Positions 36,473 to 46,627 are shown, numbered from the stretch's first letter. The stretch: 47,402 nucleotides of DNA from an uncultured Pseudomonadota bacterium (GCA_903870545.1 CAIQDI010000017.1:1-47402); one strand, 5' to 3'. Notes: a model not told the origin generated them from the letters alone. Made by a program: numbers and translations.

Positions 36473-37339
36473 ATGATTAAAAGTATGACAGCGTTTTCAA
36501 ATGGTGAAATGGAATTGGGCGATTTGATAGTCAATTGCGAATTGCGAACGGTCAATCATCGTTATTGCGATATTACGCTAAAAATTCCAGATCGATTACG
36601 GTTTATCGAAGGCGACGCACGCGCCATTATCAGTGGAAAACTGAATCGTGGCAAAATCGAATGTGCATTAAGTTACAAAAAACAAAGCCGTGACGGACAA
36701 TCGTTTAACGTCAATATGGATGCCGTTGCCGCTTTGTTAAAAGCGACGCAACAAATTGAACACCTCATGCAAGCTCCCGCCCGATTTTCAGCATTGGATA
36801 TTTTGGCGTTACCCGCGATTCAACATGAAGCCAGCGTTGATAGACAATTATTGCACGACGGTTTGGTGACGTTAATTCAACGGACGCTTACGCAATTGAT
36901 TGAAACTCGTGAACGCGAAGGTCGTCATTTGGGTATGTTGATTGAAGAACGGTGCTACAAAATGCAAGCATTTGTCACGCAAGCGGCACAACGTATGCCC
37001 GAAGTGTTGGTCAACATTCGTACAAAGTTGCAGGAACGTGTCACCGAATTAGTGGCGAATCCCGATCCCGATCGTCTTGAACAAGAGTTGGTACATTTGA
37101 CCCAAAAACTCGATATTGCCGAAGAGTTGGATCGCTTAAATACGCATATTAACGAAGTGTTACGAATTGTAAAACAAACGGAACCCGTCGGCAGACGCTT
37201 GGATTTTTTGATGCAAGAAATGAATCGTGAAGCGAATACACTTGGCTCAAAAGCCGCCGATATTGAAATGACGCAAATTGCGATTGAATTAAAAGTGTTA
37301 ATCGAACAAATGCGCGAGCAAATCCAAAACATTGAATAA
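36473..37339 (+). CDS. yicC: YicC-family endoribonuclease
   Basis: 288 residues from the ATG at 36473 (MIKSMTAFS); earlier in-frame starts give no family match. Marks: ELRTVNHRYCDITLKIPDRLRFIE near the start, and the C-terminal TEPVGRRLDFLMQEMNREANTLGSKAAD. YicC proteins are RNases that in E. coli affect the small RNA RyhB and related decay. The gene lies back to back with rph and overlaps nothing; the NnrS gene begins 4 bases after its stop. Confidence 0.95.
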   Translation: MIKSMTAFSNGEMELGDLIVNCELRTVNHRYCDITLKIPDRLRFIEGDARAIISGKLNRGKIECALSYKKQSRDGQSFNVNMDAVAALLKATQQIEHLMQAPARFSALDILALPAIQHEASVDRQLLHDGLVTLIQRTLTQLIETREREGRHLGMLIEERCYKMQAFVTQAAQRMPEVLVNIRTKLQERVTELVANPDPDRLEQELVHLTQKLDIAEELDRLNTHINEVLRIVKQTEPVGRRLDFLMQEMNREANTLGSKAADIEMTQIAIELKVLIEQMREQIQNIE

Positions 37340-37343
37340 AATT

Positions 37344-38519
37344 ATGAAATCCTCCCCTGTTTTTAATTACCCGTTATTTGCTTTAGGTTTTCGAGCCTTT
37401 TTTTTATTGGCTGGTTTTGCGGCGTTAGCATTGCTGATAATTTGGCAAGGTATGACGCAAGGCACAATCAGCCATTCTGCGTATTTCACTGGCACTTATT
37501 GGCACGCGCACGAAATGTTGCTAGGTTACACCGTCGCGGTGATTGCGGGCTTTTTACTCACCGCCGTCAGCAATTGGACAGGCAAAATCACATTACAAGG
37601 CGATGCGTTAGCGGGCTTGAGTTTGTTGTGGTTGTACGGGCGAATTTTACCGTTTTACGCAGAATTATTACCGGACGGTTTAATTGCGCTGGTGGATTTT
37701 GCCTTTTTACCTGTGTTGATTTACGTTATTGCAAACACGTTAATTCGCACGAAAAATTATAAAAATTTGGTATTTGTCGGTTTGCTGGCGTTTTTAATGT
37801 TTGGCAATGGCTTGATTCACGCGCAAATGCTGGCACTTTGTCAACATAGCGCGGCGGTCGGAATTCAAATGGTCATCGCGACGATTGTGGTGATGATTTT
37901 GGTGATTGCGGGTCGGGTGTTTCCTTTTTTCACTGAAAAAGGGTTGAAAGGCGTGTTGATTCCGCGTAATTCGATGCTCGATGCGTTGGCGATTGGTAGC
38001 GCAGCCGTAGTGTTCACGTTACAACTGGCTGATGTTTCAGGCACGTTTTTAGCATTAGCGGCGTTAATGGCGGCCGCGTTAAATGGTTGGCGATTGGCGA
38101 GTTGGTTTGTGTTTAGAATTTGGTTTGTGCCGCTGTTGTGGGTTTTATATTTGGGTTATAGCTGGTTAATTTTAGGTTTTATTTTCACAGCATTCGCCGC
38201 ATGGGAATGGGTTTTACCTTCGTTGGCGTTGCACGCTTTTACGGTGGGCGGAATCGGTGTTTTGACATTGGGCATGATGGCACGAGTGGCGTTAGGGCAT
38301 ACGGGACGCGCAATGAAAGCATCGAATACGATTGCCGTGGCGTTTGCATTGATGAACATAGCGGCATTTCTTCGAGTGGTATTACCGTTGACGATTGCGT
38401 CTTGGGCGAACGTTTTAATTTATGTCGCCGCGTTGGCATGGTTGGCGGCGTTTGCATTATTTATTTTTGTTTACGCGCCCATATTGACGAAAGCTCGGGT
38501 GGATGGCAGAGAAGGTTAA
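37344..38519 (+). CDS. NnrS family haem-copper membrane protein
   Basis: 391 residues with about twelve membrane helices. It matches NnrS: PLFALGFRAFFLLAGFAAL, then GTYWHAHEMLLGYTVAVIAGFLLTAVSNWTG, HAQML, and GVLTLGMMARVALGHTGR. NnrS binds haem and copper and is linked to nitric-oxide stress. The ATG at 37344 is preferred over a TTG 12 bases earlier that would overlap yicC. No NO reductase gene is adjacent. Confidence 0.9.
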   Translation: MKSSPVFNYPLFALGFRAFFLLAGFAALALLIIWQGMTQGTISHSAYFTGTYWHAHEMLLGYTVAVIAGFLLTAVSNWTGKITLQGDALAGLSLLWLYGRILPFYAELLPDGLIALVDFAFLPVLIYVIANTLIRTKNYKNLVFVGLLAFLMFGNGLIHAQMLALCQHSAAVGIQMVIATIVVMILVIAGRVFPFFTEKGLKGVLIPRNSMLDALAIGSAAVVFTLQLADVSGTFLALAALMAAALNGWRLASWFVFRIWFVPLLWVLYLGYSWLILGFIFTAFAAWEWVLPSLALHAFTVGGIGVLTLGMMARVALGHTGRAMKASNTIAVAFALMNIAAFLRVVLPLTIASWANVLIYVAALAWLAAFALFIFVYAPILTKARVDGREG

Positions 38520-38902
38520 TTAACCGCAAGTTTTGCCCGTATTCATTAAAAATGTGATTAGCTAATAAATTGTATTTATTAACTTTATTGAATAAAGTTT
38601 ATTTTTTTGGAAATAATCTATTTTTTAAATGGACACAATGCTTTTTTTACAGCTAAAATGCGCCCGCTTTCGAAAGAAAGTTTAGGTAGGTAGCTTTAAA
38701 CATAAAGCTAAATAATAACAATAAATAGTAAGAAACTCCTCGCTTGAGCCACGTCGCTGGGCAAAATGCACAGAACGACAAGACAACAATAAAAATAATT
38801 GCTTCAAGTACAGCCCGCTTTATGCGGGCTTTTTATTGCCTGTTAGAAAGTCGCTTTAAAGCATAAAATACGCTCTTCACAAAATTTATAACGAGTTAGA
38901 CT
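38520..38902 (+). ncRNA. intergenic region with a possible small RNA ending at 38835
   Basis: No reading frame of note. An AT-rich stretch (38560-38640) is followed by structured sequence: CTTTCGAAAG, AGCTTTA/TAAAGCT, then an unstructured A-rich part and an intrinsic terminator at 38812-38835. Because the terminator cannot serve yicC-nnrS easily (it is 290 bases downstream), a separate plus-strand RNA starting near 38660-38690 is a reasonable guess. I do not recognise the family. Strand and limits are inferred. Confidence 0.35.
38812..38835 (+). terminator. intrinsic terminator
   Basis: AGCCCGC / GCGGGCT, 7-bp stem with a 5-base loop followed by TTTTATT. It lies upstream of the membrane-protein gene at 38903 and downstream of the possible small RNA. 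Confidence 0.9.
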
Positions 38903-39397
38903 TTGAAATCGACCGTTTTACAATCGAATCCTTTGCGTTTGCCTTGGCTGATTAGCAGTTCCGTCCTGATACTGTTAAGTATCAGCGTGGCTTTTTCTCA
39001 CTATTGCAGCACAGAATGGCAACAACCATTAGCCGAAGAATCGCGGATTTTTTGGCGTACTGTTTTTTACGTTGTCACCCTTTTAACGTTACCGGTGACG
39101 AATTTATTGCGCCATATTTTCTTGCGTCTAAATCAAACGATGCCACCGCTTGAATCGACTAATTTAGAGTGCGTTGTCCGAACACGCTATGCGCTAACAG
39201 TTAGCGTTTCGATGTTCGCGATGTTGTTTATTGGCTGCCTCGGCGCAACGATATTTTATTTAGGTGACGGCTTTAATACGCTGCACATTTTGACAGGCAT
39301 TGCAGGTTTAGGCGTGTTTCTGTATCGTCCAAAATTCGACGAATACCAAAAAATCAACGATGCACTAACCATTTTGACGGAAAACGAACATGACTAA
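38903..39397 (+). CDS. unknown membrane protein upstream of glcF
   Basis: 164 residues from a TTG at 38903. Three or four hydrophobic segments: LPWLISSSVLILLSISVAF, WRTVFYVVTLLTLPVTNLL, ALTVSVSMFAMLFIGCLGATIFYL, and ILTGIAGLGVFLY. No domain recognised. Its end overlaps the start of the glcF-like gene by 8 bases, so the two are translated together. A membrane partner of the Fe-S protein is possible but unproven. Confidence 0.6.
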   Translation: MKSTVLQSNPLRLPWLISSSVLILLSISVAFSHYCSTEWQQPLAEESRIFWRTVFYVVTLLTLPVTNLLRHIFLRLNQTMPPLESTNLECVVRTRYALTVSVSMFAMLFIGCLGATIFYLGDGFNTLHILTGIAGLGVFLYRPKFDEYQKINDALTILTENEHD

Positions 39398-40601
39398 CGC
39401 CAAAAAAGAATTACTGACCATTGCCGATAGTTGCGTGAAATGTGGGATTTGTGCGCCGCATTGCCCCACTTACACACACACGCAAAATGAAAACGAATCG
39501 CCACGCGGACGAATTGCGCTGATTCAAGCGTGGGCAGGTGGGCAGTTGACGATGACCGATAAATTACTCACGCACATTGATACTTGCTTGTTGTGTCGCG
39601 CCTGTGAAAAAGCCTGTCCAGCGGTGGTACCTTATGGCAAATTGATTGATGATTTTCGGGCGGAAGTGCGTGAAGATCAGAAAACACCGGTTTCGGTGCA
39701 GCTGCTTAAAACGATTGCTGAACATAAACGTGTGCAACGGTGGCTAAAATCGGGTTTGAGGTTTTATCAAAAAAATAATCTGCAAAAAACCGCACGATTA
39801 CTGCGCGTCCCGTCTCTATTCGGATTAAAAAAACTAGAACGTTTAGTACCTGACTATCAAACATCACAATCGCTGCAAAATTATTATCCCGCACGAGGTG
39901 AAATTCAAGGTGACGTGGGATTGTTTGTCGGTTGCATGGGTGAATTGTTTGATTTTGAAACGGTAAATGCGGCGATTACTGTGTTAACGCACGTTGGTTT
40001 TAATGTTCATTTGCCCGAATCACAAACGTGTTGCGGGGCATTAGCGTTACACGATGGCGATGCCAAAACCGCGCAGAATTTAGCCAATCAAAATCAACTC
40101 GCTTTTGCCAGCGACAATTTACAGGCAATTATCTCGATTGCCAGCGGTTGCGGTGGTACGTTGCGCGAATATACCGCGAAAAATTTCACCGTGAAAGTGA
40201 TCGATATTAGCCATTTTCTGCTGAAAACGAATATCGATTTTAGCCAAATCCTAAAACCGTTAGCGAAAAATGTGCGATTGCATTCGCCTTGTTCATTAAA
40301 AAATGGATTACGAACCGATAAAAGTGTGGCGCAATTATTAAAGCAGATTCCTAACGCGAATATTTCACCGTTACCCGAAAGCGTACAATGTTGTGGCGCA
40401 GCTGGAAGTTACGGTTTAAGGCATGAAAAAATGGCGCAAACGTTATTGGATGAATTATTGGAAACCGCTCTGGAAAAACCAACCGATTATTTGGTGAGTT
40501 CAAACATTGGTTGTGCGTTGCATATTGCAGCAGGATTGCGGGAACGCGGTGAAAATATCGAGGTGATACATCCGATTATATTATTGGCACGGCAACTTTG
40601 A
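39390..40601 (+). CDS. glcF: GlcF-like glycolate oxidase iron-sulfur subunit
   Basis: 403 residues. Two [4Fe-4S] motifs in the first 80 residues, CVKCGICAPHCP and CLLCRACEKACP, then two CCG domains (SQTCCGALALHDGD, VQCCGAAGSYGLRHEK). This is the layout of GlcF, which passes electrons from glycolate oxidation to the membrane. glcD and glcE are not adjacent, so it could also serve another flavoprotein such as a lactate or glycerol 3-phosphate dehydrogenase. Preceded by a membrane protein gene that overlaps it. Confidence 0.85.
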   Translation: MTNAKKELLTIADSCVKCGICAPHCPTYTHTQNENESPRGRIALIQAWAGGQLTMTDKLLTHIDTCLLCRACEKACPAVVPYGKLIDDFRAEVREDQKTPVSVQLLKTIAEHKRVQRWLKSGLRFYQKNNLQKTARLLRVPSLFGLKKLERLVPDYQTSQSLQNYYPARGEIQGDVGLFVGCMGELFDFETVNAAITVLTHVGFNVHLPESQTCCGALALHDGDAKTAQNLANQNQLAFASDNLQAIISIASGCGGTLREYTAKNFTVKVIDISHFLLKTNIDFSQILKPLAKNVRLHSPCSLKNGLRTDKSVAQLLKQIPNANISPLPESVQCCGAAGSYGLRHEKMAQTLLDELLETALEKPTDYLVSSNIGCALHIAAGLRERGENIEVIHPIILLARQL

Positions 40602-40609
40602 CATATTTT

Positions 40610-40645
40610 AAAAGGTTAAAGGCAAGAACTTACCTTTAACCTTTT
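40610..40645. terminator. bidirectional terminator between glcF and speD
   Basis: AAAAGGTTAAAGG / CCTTTAACCTTTT, a 13-bp stem with a 10-base loop, A-run and T-run inside the arms. It separates convergent stops. Confidence 0.8.
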
Positions 40646-40659
40646 ACAGTGAGCCGACT

Positions 40660-41457
40660 TTATTCGTATTGCAGGCGATAATTGTGACCGTAAAAAATTT
40701 CTGTCACTTCTTTCTGTAATTTTTTTTCGATTTCTGCCTTTTCTTCCGCAGTCAAATCACACTCTTTTTCAAATAAATAGTTTTCCAACTCCGTTTCTTT
40801 CAACATCATTTTGGTGTGGAAAATGTTTTCTTGATACACGTTCACGTCAATCATTTGATAGCTTTCTTGCGTATCTAACGCAATATAATCTTGAATCGAC
40901 GTGATATTGTGGTCAATGTAATGCTTTTTGCCTTCAACATCGCGCGTAAAACCACGCACTTTATAATCCATCGTCACCACGTCTGATTCAAAACTGTGAA
41001 TCAAATAATTCAATGCTTTCAACGGTGAAATACGTCCGCATGTCGAAACGTCAATGTCCGCGCGAAAGGTACTGATACCATTATCGGGATGACTTTCAGG
41101 ATAAGTGTGAACTGTGATGTGACTTTTATCTAAATGCGCCAAAACGGTTTCCGGCAACGGGCCAGGCGATTGACTGTTCATATTCGGGGGCGGGGGCGAA
41201 TCACCTTCTGAAATTAACATCGTGACGCTTGCGCCTTGTGGATCATAATCTTGGCGAGAAATGTTGAGAATTTGTGCGCCAATAATTTCAGCCACATTTT
41301 TCAGAATCTGCGTCAATTTATCTGCATTGTACGCTTCATCAATGTATTCAATGTAAGCCTGTTGCTGTTCAGCCGGCGCATAACAAATGTCGTAAATGTT
41401 AAAACTAAGCGACTTGGTTAAATTATTAAAACCGTGTAATTGTAATTTTGTATTCAA
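40660..41457 (-). CDS. speD: S-adenosylmethionine decarboxylase proenzyme, E. coli type
   Basis: About 265 residues from TTG at 41457; E. coli SpeD has 264. It supplies decarboxylated AdoMet for spermidine. Self-cleavage occurs before the serine of [17 protein letters not shown], giving the pyruvoyl group. Other matches are [21 protein letters not shown] and [17 protein letters not shown]. The TTG follows GAGG by 8 bases, 5 bases after the stop of the OsmC gene, and aligns with the E. coli N terminus; an ATG 30 bases earlier would overlap that gene. speE is not in the window. Confidence 0.95.
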   Translation of the reverse strand: MNTKLQLHGFNNLTKSLSFNIYDICYAPAEQQQAYIEYIDEAYNADKLTQILKNVAEIIGAQILNISRQDYDPQGASVTMLISEGDSPPPPNMNSQSPGPLPETVLAHLDKSHITVHTYPESHPDNGISTFRADIDVSTCGRISPLKALNYLIHSFESDVVTMDYKVRGFTRDVEGKKHYIDHNITSIQDYIALDTQESYQMIDVNVYQENIFHTKMMLKETELENYLFEKECDLTAEEKAEIEKKLQKEVTEIFYGHNYRLQYE

Positions 41458-41461
41458 TTGA

Positions 41462-41881
41462 TTAAACCTCGATAACTTCAAAATCATGAGTCATTTCGAC
41501 CCCTGCGCTTCCTAACATAATTGCCGCAGAACAGTATTTTTCTGCTGACAATTTCACTGCCCGTTCAACAACGGCAGGTTTTAAATCCCGTCCACTCACT
41601 ACAAAATGCAAATGAATTTTACTAAATACAGCTGGCACCGCATCGACACGTTCAGCGGTTAATTCTGCCACGCAACCTACCAAATCAGCGCGACCTTTTT
41701 GTAAAATTTGCACTACATCAAATGAGGAACAGCCGCCGACACCGAGCAACAGCATTTCCATTGGACGAATGCCCATATTCCGACCACCTAAATCAGGTGG
41801 ACCATCCATAACGACTGCGTGACCACTGCCTGATTCACCCACAAACATTACGCCATCAACCCATTTAACAGTAGCTTGCAT
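41462..41881 (-). CDS. OsmC-family protein, YhfA-like
   Basis: 139 residues: [60 protein letters not shown] shows the OsmC fold with the first cysteine in GGCSSFDV; the second is in [10 protein letters not shown]. OsmC and Ohr proteins reduce hydroperoxides with this pair; the YhfA branch has no proven substrate. It overlaps no gene, and speD begins 5 bases after its stop, one operon. Confidence 0.88.
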   Translation of the reverse strand: MQATVKWVDGVMFVGESGSGHAVVMDGPPDLGGRNMGIRPMEMLLLGVGGCSSFDVVQILQKGRADLVGCVAELTAERVDAVPAVFSKIHLHFVVSGRDLKPAVVERAVKLSAEKYCSAAIMLGSAGVEMTHDFEVIEV

Positions 41882-41963
41882 CGCTTAATTCCTCACTTTA
41901 AAAATTGGAGGGCATAATATCACACTATACTTTACAGCAAGTGTGACACTACAAACTTTTTGT

Positions 41964-43385
41964 TTAATCCTCGATTACTATATTCAATTCATTTACTTTT
42001 CGCGTTAAGGTGTTGCGTCCATAACCCAATAAAATAGCGGATTCATGGCGTTTATTACCTGTAAAATCTAACGCCGCTTTAATCAAAATACTTTCGACAA
42101 CAGGAATAACATGTTTCGCAATTTCAGCGGTTTTATTCAGTAAATACTGATCGATTGCCATGCGGAGTAAACTTTGCCAATCACCATTTACAGCCTGTTT
42201 TTCAACCGTTGTGATTAACAATTCTGGCGGTAAATCATGCACATGAATTTCTCGCCCTGAAGCCATGACAGTCAACCAACGGCAAGTATTTTCTAATTGC
42301 CGCACATTTCCACGCCAATCCAAATTACTTAATAAATCTTCCACTTCAGGTTTTAAAATTTTGGTTTCCATTTCCAATTCGCGTGCCGCTTGGTGTAAAA
42401 AATAGCGCAATAACAATGGAATATCTTGTTTACGATCGCGTAACGGGGGGATATGAATTCGAATCACATTTAAACGATGAAATAAATCCTCTCGAAAGCG
42501 TCCTTGCTCAACAAGCAACTCTAAATCTTGATGTGTTGCTGCAATAATTCGAACATCTACTTTGGTTGAGGCATAAGCTCCTACTGAATAAAATTCGCCG
42601 TCTGCTAGCACTCTCAACAAGCGTGTTTGTAATTCGGCAGGCATATCGCCAATTTCATCTAAGAATAATGTGCCGCCATTCGCTTGTTCAAAACGCCCTG
42701 CCCTGCGTTGAACTGCACCCGTAAATGCGCCTTTTTCGTGACCAAATAATTCGGATTCCATTAAATCTTTTGGAATTGCTGCCATATTTAGCGCAATAAA
42801 CGGTTTCGCACTGCGTGGACTGTGACGGTGTAAAGCTTTGGCAACTAACTCTTTTCCTGTTCCGGATTCACCGTTAATTAGCACGGTAATTTGTGAACGA
42901 GCTAAGCGTCCAATTGCACGAAAAACTTCCTGCATTGCCGGTGCTTCGCCGATAATGTCCGGAATAGCACCCAATTTTAATGCGATGGGATTGATTGCAA
43001 TTTCACGTTGTTGTTGTGCATGAACACACGCTCGCCGTACTAATTCGACTAATTCTTGAATATCAAAAGGCTTGGGCAAATAATCAAATGCACCGCCATG
43101 AAAAGCGGCTACTGCGCTGTCTAAATCAGAGTGTGCGGTCATCACAATGACCGGTAATTCTGAATAATCTGCTTGGATTTTATTCAGCAATTCCAAGCCA
43201 TTCATATTTGGCATGCGAATATCGGTAATTAATACATCTGGAATTTCATGCTGTAGCGCATCGAGTAATTCTTTAGCATTTATAAAACTACGGGTAATCA
43301 TGGTCGCTTTTTGCAGGGCTTTTTCCACAACCCAGCGAATGGATTTGTCATCATCGACAATCCAAATGGTTTCTAATTCATTCAT
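41964..43385 (-). CDS. ntrC: NtrC-type nitrogen regulator (GlnG-like)
   Basis: 473 residues from the ATG at 43385. Receiver (D55), AAA+ with GESGTGKE, the sigma-54 contact loop [16 protein letters not shown], and a C-terminal Fis-type helix-turn-helix ([18 protein letters not shown]). All ATPase motifs are intact, in contrast to the NtrX-like protein at 5092. It drives sigma-54 promoters of nitrogen genes. The partner kinase glnL is not adjacent; upstream lie IS relics. A longer frame upstream has no conserved start. Confidence 0.93.
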   Translation of the reverse strand: MNELETIWIVDDDKSIRWVVEKALQKATMITRSFINAKELLDALQHEIPDVLITDIRMPNMNGLELLNKIQADYSELPVIVMTAHSDLDSAVAAFHGGAFDYLPKPFDIQELVELVRRACVHAQQQREIAINPIALKLGAIPDIIGEAPAMQEVFRAIGRLARSQITVLINGESGTGKELVAKALHRHSPRSAKPFIALNMAAIPKDLMESELFGHEKGAFTGAVQRRAGRFEQANGGTLFLDEIGDMPAELQTRLLRVLADGEFYSVGAYASTKVDVRIIAATHQDLELLVEQGRFREDLFHRLNVIRIHIPPLRDRKQDIPLLLRYFLHQAARELEMETKILKPEVEDLLSNLDWRGNVRQLENTCRWLTVMASGREIHVHDLPPELLITTVEKQAVNGDWQSLLRMAIDQYLLNKTAEIAKHVIPVVESILIKAALDFTGNKRHESAILLGYGRNTLTRKVNELNIVIED

Positions 43386-43676
43386 GCAATGGTGGTTTTT
43401 ACGGTAAGTTTTATAAAACAAAATAGCAGTGTAATCGCAAGAAAACGCCCTTTTATGGTGCATAAATATAACACAAAAAAAGAGCTTGAACGGATTTTTG
43501 TGTATTACTCCGTGATGTTCAAGTTTTTAATCATCCTGCGTTTATCATTGCTGAAAAATTATCGTAAAGCTCGGTATTGTAACGAAGTAGATGCTTCTAA
43601 ACGCCCTAAATCCTTCCCAATCATGTGTTTTTCAGATGGTACTAACTGGAAAACATCTTTAACAACCTACTTTGAA
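43386..43676. other. intergenic region upstream of ntrC
   Basis: About 290 bases of AT-rich sequence with no convincing gene. It holds the ntrC promoter region. I see no clear -24/-12 element. Confidence 0.5.
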
Positions 43677-43813
43677 CGAATCTCAAGCATAAAAAATTCT
43701 ATATATCTCAGCCACAGATTGTCCAAAAAGCCGTAGAATTTTTTTTTAGGGCAGCAACCCCTTCAATGCCTTGATGGTGTTAGTCTCCAAGTGAAAAATT
43801 CAGGTAATTCACG
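43677..43813 (-). repeat. inverted repeat, left arm
   Basis: About 137 bases matching the reverse complement of 44659-44798 at roughly 85-90 percent by eye, including caatgccttgatggtgtt and atatctcagccacagatt. It reflects the two transposase 3' ends facing outward. Confidence 0.85.
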
Positions 43814-44570
43814 ATAACGTAGTGACCTTCGCTGGCTTTTTCGAGATTGATTTTGTCGGTATTCGCTGCCATTTCAGCAATCACTTGATACTCCGTTTTA
43901 GTTGCCGCTTGGTCTTTTTTAAATCGTCCTTTACCTTCAAAGCCTTGATGTTCAATGAGTTGATAACTTTTTACCGAATGATATTTCCATTTTTTAGTCG
44001 CGATTTGTAAAGCAGCAAGCGCATCCTCAGCGCAAGCAAATCGTCTTGCCTGAAAATGAAATAGCTATTTTTCAACGGTTTCGATTGCTTTCTTAACCCG
44101 CTTATCCATTTGTTTTATGGCTTGTTGCCGTAAAGTTTCTGACGACACCACATGCCACCGCTGTTTAATGCCGTAGTGTTCGACGTTGAACGTTTGTATT
44201 TTTCGGTCATCATCAAGCGTTTTCAAATGGTTTCGCCCACCAGATTGATAGTATTAGGAAAAGTAAATACTGCAAATTTTCCGCGTTCGCTTCACAGTAC
44301 AACTTCGAATTGGCAATCAAATAACGCGGGCGGCGTTTCAGCAGCTTTAAAACTGTCAATCAGCAATTTGCGACGTTCTCTAAAAAAAGGGATTGACCTT
44401 CGTAAGCCTCGAGTCGCTCGTCGATTAATTCTATGATTTTTAAGTTTTTTTACCACACCTGCGACGACACCTAAGTAATCTAAACGTTCTACTGAGCAAT
44501 TTGTAACTGATATTTTGTACCTGCGAAAGCAGTTGGAAATTTACGCACATTTTAAATCAATTTTTAGGAT
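43677..44570 (-). pseudogene. IS1634-family transposase relic, copy A
   Basis: Minus-strand pieces in shifting frames match an IS4-superfamily transposase of the IS1634 type: N-terminal VERLDYLGVVAGVVKKL (44440-44490 region) with IIELIDERLEAYEG, then KYLIANSKLY-like sequence, RRFACAEDALAALQIATKKWKYHSVKSY, FKKDQAATKTEYQVIAEMAA and EKASEGHYVI. After that it jumps to VNYLNFSLGD, skipping the catalytic C-terminal domain, so there is an internal deletion. Several stops and frameshifts are present. Inactive. Confidence 0.8.
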
Positions 44571-44584
44571 AAGGAGAGCCGCTC

Positions 44585-44823
44585 AATGTAGGTAAAAACA
44601 CCTTGGGGCTGGACGTTGAAGCTCCCACTTTACGCTGGGTATTTCAGTTGTTATATGGCGTGAATTACTTGAATGTTTCACTTGGAGACCAACACCATCA
44701 AGGCATTGAAGGGATTACTTGCCCTAAAACAAAAAATTCTACGGGCTTTTTGGGCAATCTGTGGCTGAGATATATCGAATTTCTTATGCTTGAGATCCGC
44801 TCACATGTACCCATAAAGAATTG
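44585..44823 (+). pseudogene. IS1634-family transposase C-terminal fragment, copy B
   Basis: A plus-strand frame with GLDVEAPTLRWVFQLLYGVNYLNVSLGD, the PTLRWVFQ mark of the IS1634 C terminus. It lies opposite to copy A. Its last part (44659-44798) is the inverted counterpart of 43677-43813. It begins abruptly next to the N terminus of copy A, so the locus is a rearranged double insertion. Confidence 0.8.
44659..44798 (+). repeat. inverted repeat, right arm
   Basis: Partner of the arm at 43677-43813, with small indels. Bounded by about 850 bases of transposase relic. Confidence 0.85.
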
Positions 44824-44871
44824 AACTCATTCAAAACAACGACACAACAATTTCTCGGAAAACTTGTGTCG

Positions 44872-44935
44872 ATCGTTTTTTTGAAGGTCACAAATGACTA
44901 TATTTTGATATAAATTACTAAAAGAAAAACATACT
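44872..44935 (+). repeat. dispersed repeat, copy 2
   Basis: Matches the reverse complement of 22970-23044 with one substitution and an 11-base gap. It lies between the IS relic and the comEA-like gene, some 22 kb from its partner, and may supply or carry that gene's promoter. Confidence 0.85.
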
Positions 44936-45003
44936 TATAGTATTGAACAGTGATTATGTTTATCATGAAGATTCCATCATTAACCAATAAACTTAAATCT
45001 ATT

Positions 45004-45303
45004 ATGAAAAAATTATTATTCGTTTTAGCTGTTCTATTTTCTGCAAATGTTTTCGCTACACCGGTAAATATTAACACTGCTGATGTACAAAAAATTGCGG
45101 ATTCTTTGTCTGGTTTTGGATTAAAAAAGGCACAAGCTATAGTAGATTATCGTACTAAACATGGTGATTTTAAAACACTGGATGATCTAAATAAGGTTTC
45201 CGGTATTGGCGACAAAACAATAGAAAAAATTAAAGTAGATGTTTTATTTGCTGATGTAAATGCAGTTGAAGTACCTGCAATTCCAGAGTCAACTAAAAAA
45301 TAA
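45004..45303 (+). CDS. ComEA-like helix-hairpin-helix protein
   Basis: 99 residues from the ATG at 45004. A signal peptide (MKKLLFVLAVLFSANVFA) and a ComEA-type HhH domain: VNINTADVQKIADSLSGFGLKKAQAIVDYR, then FKTLDDLNKVSGIGDKTIEKI. ComEA-like proteins bind double-stranded DNA in the periplasm during natural uptake; short forms like this are common in gammaproteobacteria and are not proof of competence. Earlier in-frame starts give no signal sequence. Convergent with rho. Confidence 0.85.
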   Translation: MKKLLFVLAVLFSANVFATPVNINTADVQKIADSLSGFGLKKAQAIVDYRTKHGDFKTLDDLNKVSGIGDKTIEKIKVDVLFADVNAVEVPAIPESTKK

Positions 45304-45307
45304 CGGG

Positions 45308-45341
45308 TAAAAAAACGATGTTCGAGAATTCTCGGACATCG
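45308..45341 (-). terminator. intrinsic terminator of rho
   Basis: On the minus strand CGATGTCCGAGAA / TTCTCGAACATCG forms a long stem (one G-T pair) followed by T7, 30 bases past the rho stop. On the plus strand it can also weakly stop comEA. Confidence 0.85.
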
Positions 45342-45370
45342 CCCAATTAACTTAATTAAAAATGAAAGTG

Positions 45371-46627
45371 TTAACGCTTCATAGATTCAAAAAACTGATT
45401 ATTCGTTTTAAAGTCCTTTAACTTCCCAATTAAAAATTCTGATGCGGCGGTTTCATCCATAGGTTGAAGAATTTTTCGTAAAATCCATGTTTTTTGCAAT
45501 GTATCAGCATCTACTAAATATTCTTCACGTCTTGTACCAGAACGATTAATATTAATAGCGGGATAAATTCGTTTTTCAGCAATTTTTCTATCCAAATGCA
45601 ATTCCATATTACCGGTACCTTTGAACTCTTCAAAAATCACGTCGTCCATTTTAGAGCCTGTATCGATTAACGCAGTCGCGATAATGGTTAAGCTGCCACC
45701 TTCCTCAATATTTCTTGCCGCCCCGAAAAAACGCTTTGGTTTTTCTAACGCATTGGCATCTATCCCGCCTGTTAAAATTTTTCCTGATGATGGTACTACC
45801 GTGTTGTAAGCTCTTGCCAAACGAGTAATTGAATCTAATAAGATCACAACATCGTGTTTGTGTTCGACCAAACGTCGTGCTTTTTCAATCACCATTTCAG
45901 CGACTTGAACGTGGCGAGTCGCCGGCTCATCAAAGGTACTCGAGATAACTTCACCGTGTACACAACGCTCCATTTCGGTCACTTCCTCAGGGCGTTCATC
46001 AATCAATAATACAATCAAATAGCACTCCGGATTTTTTTCAGCAATCGCTTGTGCCAAACTTTGTAAAATCATGGTTTTACCGGCTTTGGGAGGGGAGACA
46101 ATGAGTCCTCGTTGTCCTTTACCAATTGGTGCAATCAAATCGATCATTCGCCGCGTTAAATCTTCGCTTGTACCGTTGCCTTGTTCTAAAATAAACCGTT
46201 GATGGGCGAATAATGGCGTCAAATTAGAAAAAGTAATTTTGTTTTTAGTATTTTCAGGGGGTTCAAAATTGATTTGATCCACTTTTAACATCGCAAAATA
46301 ACGTTCATTATCTTTCGGGGGACGAATTTTACCTGTAATGGTATCACCCGTTTTGAGTGAAAAACGCCGTATTTGACTAGGCGAAACATAAATATCGTCA
46401 GGTCCAGCAAGGTATGAACAGCCGGGAGTTCGTAAGAAACCAAAACCGTCTTGTAAAATTTCCAATACACCATCGCCGGAAATATCGTCGCCGGCTTTTG
46501 CTTGTTTTTTCAAAATGGCGAAAATTAAATCTTGTTTACGCGACCGCGCAACATTTTCCAGGCCAAGGGATTCAGCAATTTCGATAACTTCGCTGATTTG
46601 TTTTAGTTTTAACTCGGTAAGATTCAT
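45371..46627 (-). CDS. rho: transcription termination factor Rho
   Basis: 418 residues from the ATG at 46627 ([25 protein letters not shown]), the E. coli N terminus. The OB-fold RNA-binding domain ([35 protein letters not shown]), Walker A PPKAGKT, Walker [17 protein letters not shown], the Q-loop TGGIDANAL and the R-loop region [10 protein letters not shown] are intact. It unwinds RNA to end transcription. trxA, a frequent upstream neighbour, is absent; the upstream region has a promoter and an IS3 relic. Confidence 0.98.
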   Translation of the reverse strand: MNLTELKLKQISEVIEIAESLGLENVARSRKQDLIFAILKKQAKAGDDISGDGVLEILQDGFGFLRTPGCSYLAGPDDIYVSPSQIRRFSLKTGDTITGKIRPPKDNERYFAMLKVDQINFEPPENTKNKITFSNLTPLFAHQRFILEQGNGTSEDLTRRMIDLIAPIGKGQRGLIVSPPKAGKTMILQSLAQAIAEKNPECYLIVLLIDERPEEVTEMERCVHGEVISSTFDEPATRHVQVAEMVIEKARRLVEHKHDVVILLDSITRLARAYNTVVPSSGKILTGGIDANALEKPKRFFGAARNIEEGGSLTIIATALIDTGSKMDDVIFEEFKGTGNMELHLDRKIAEKRIYPAININRSGTRREEYLVDADTLQKTWILRKILQPMDETAASEFLIGKLKDFKTNNQFFESMKR

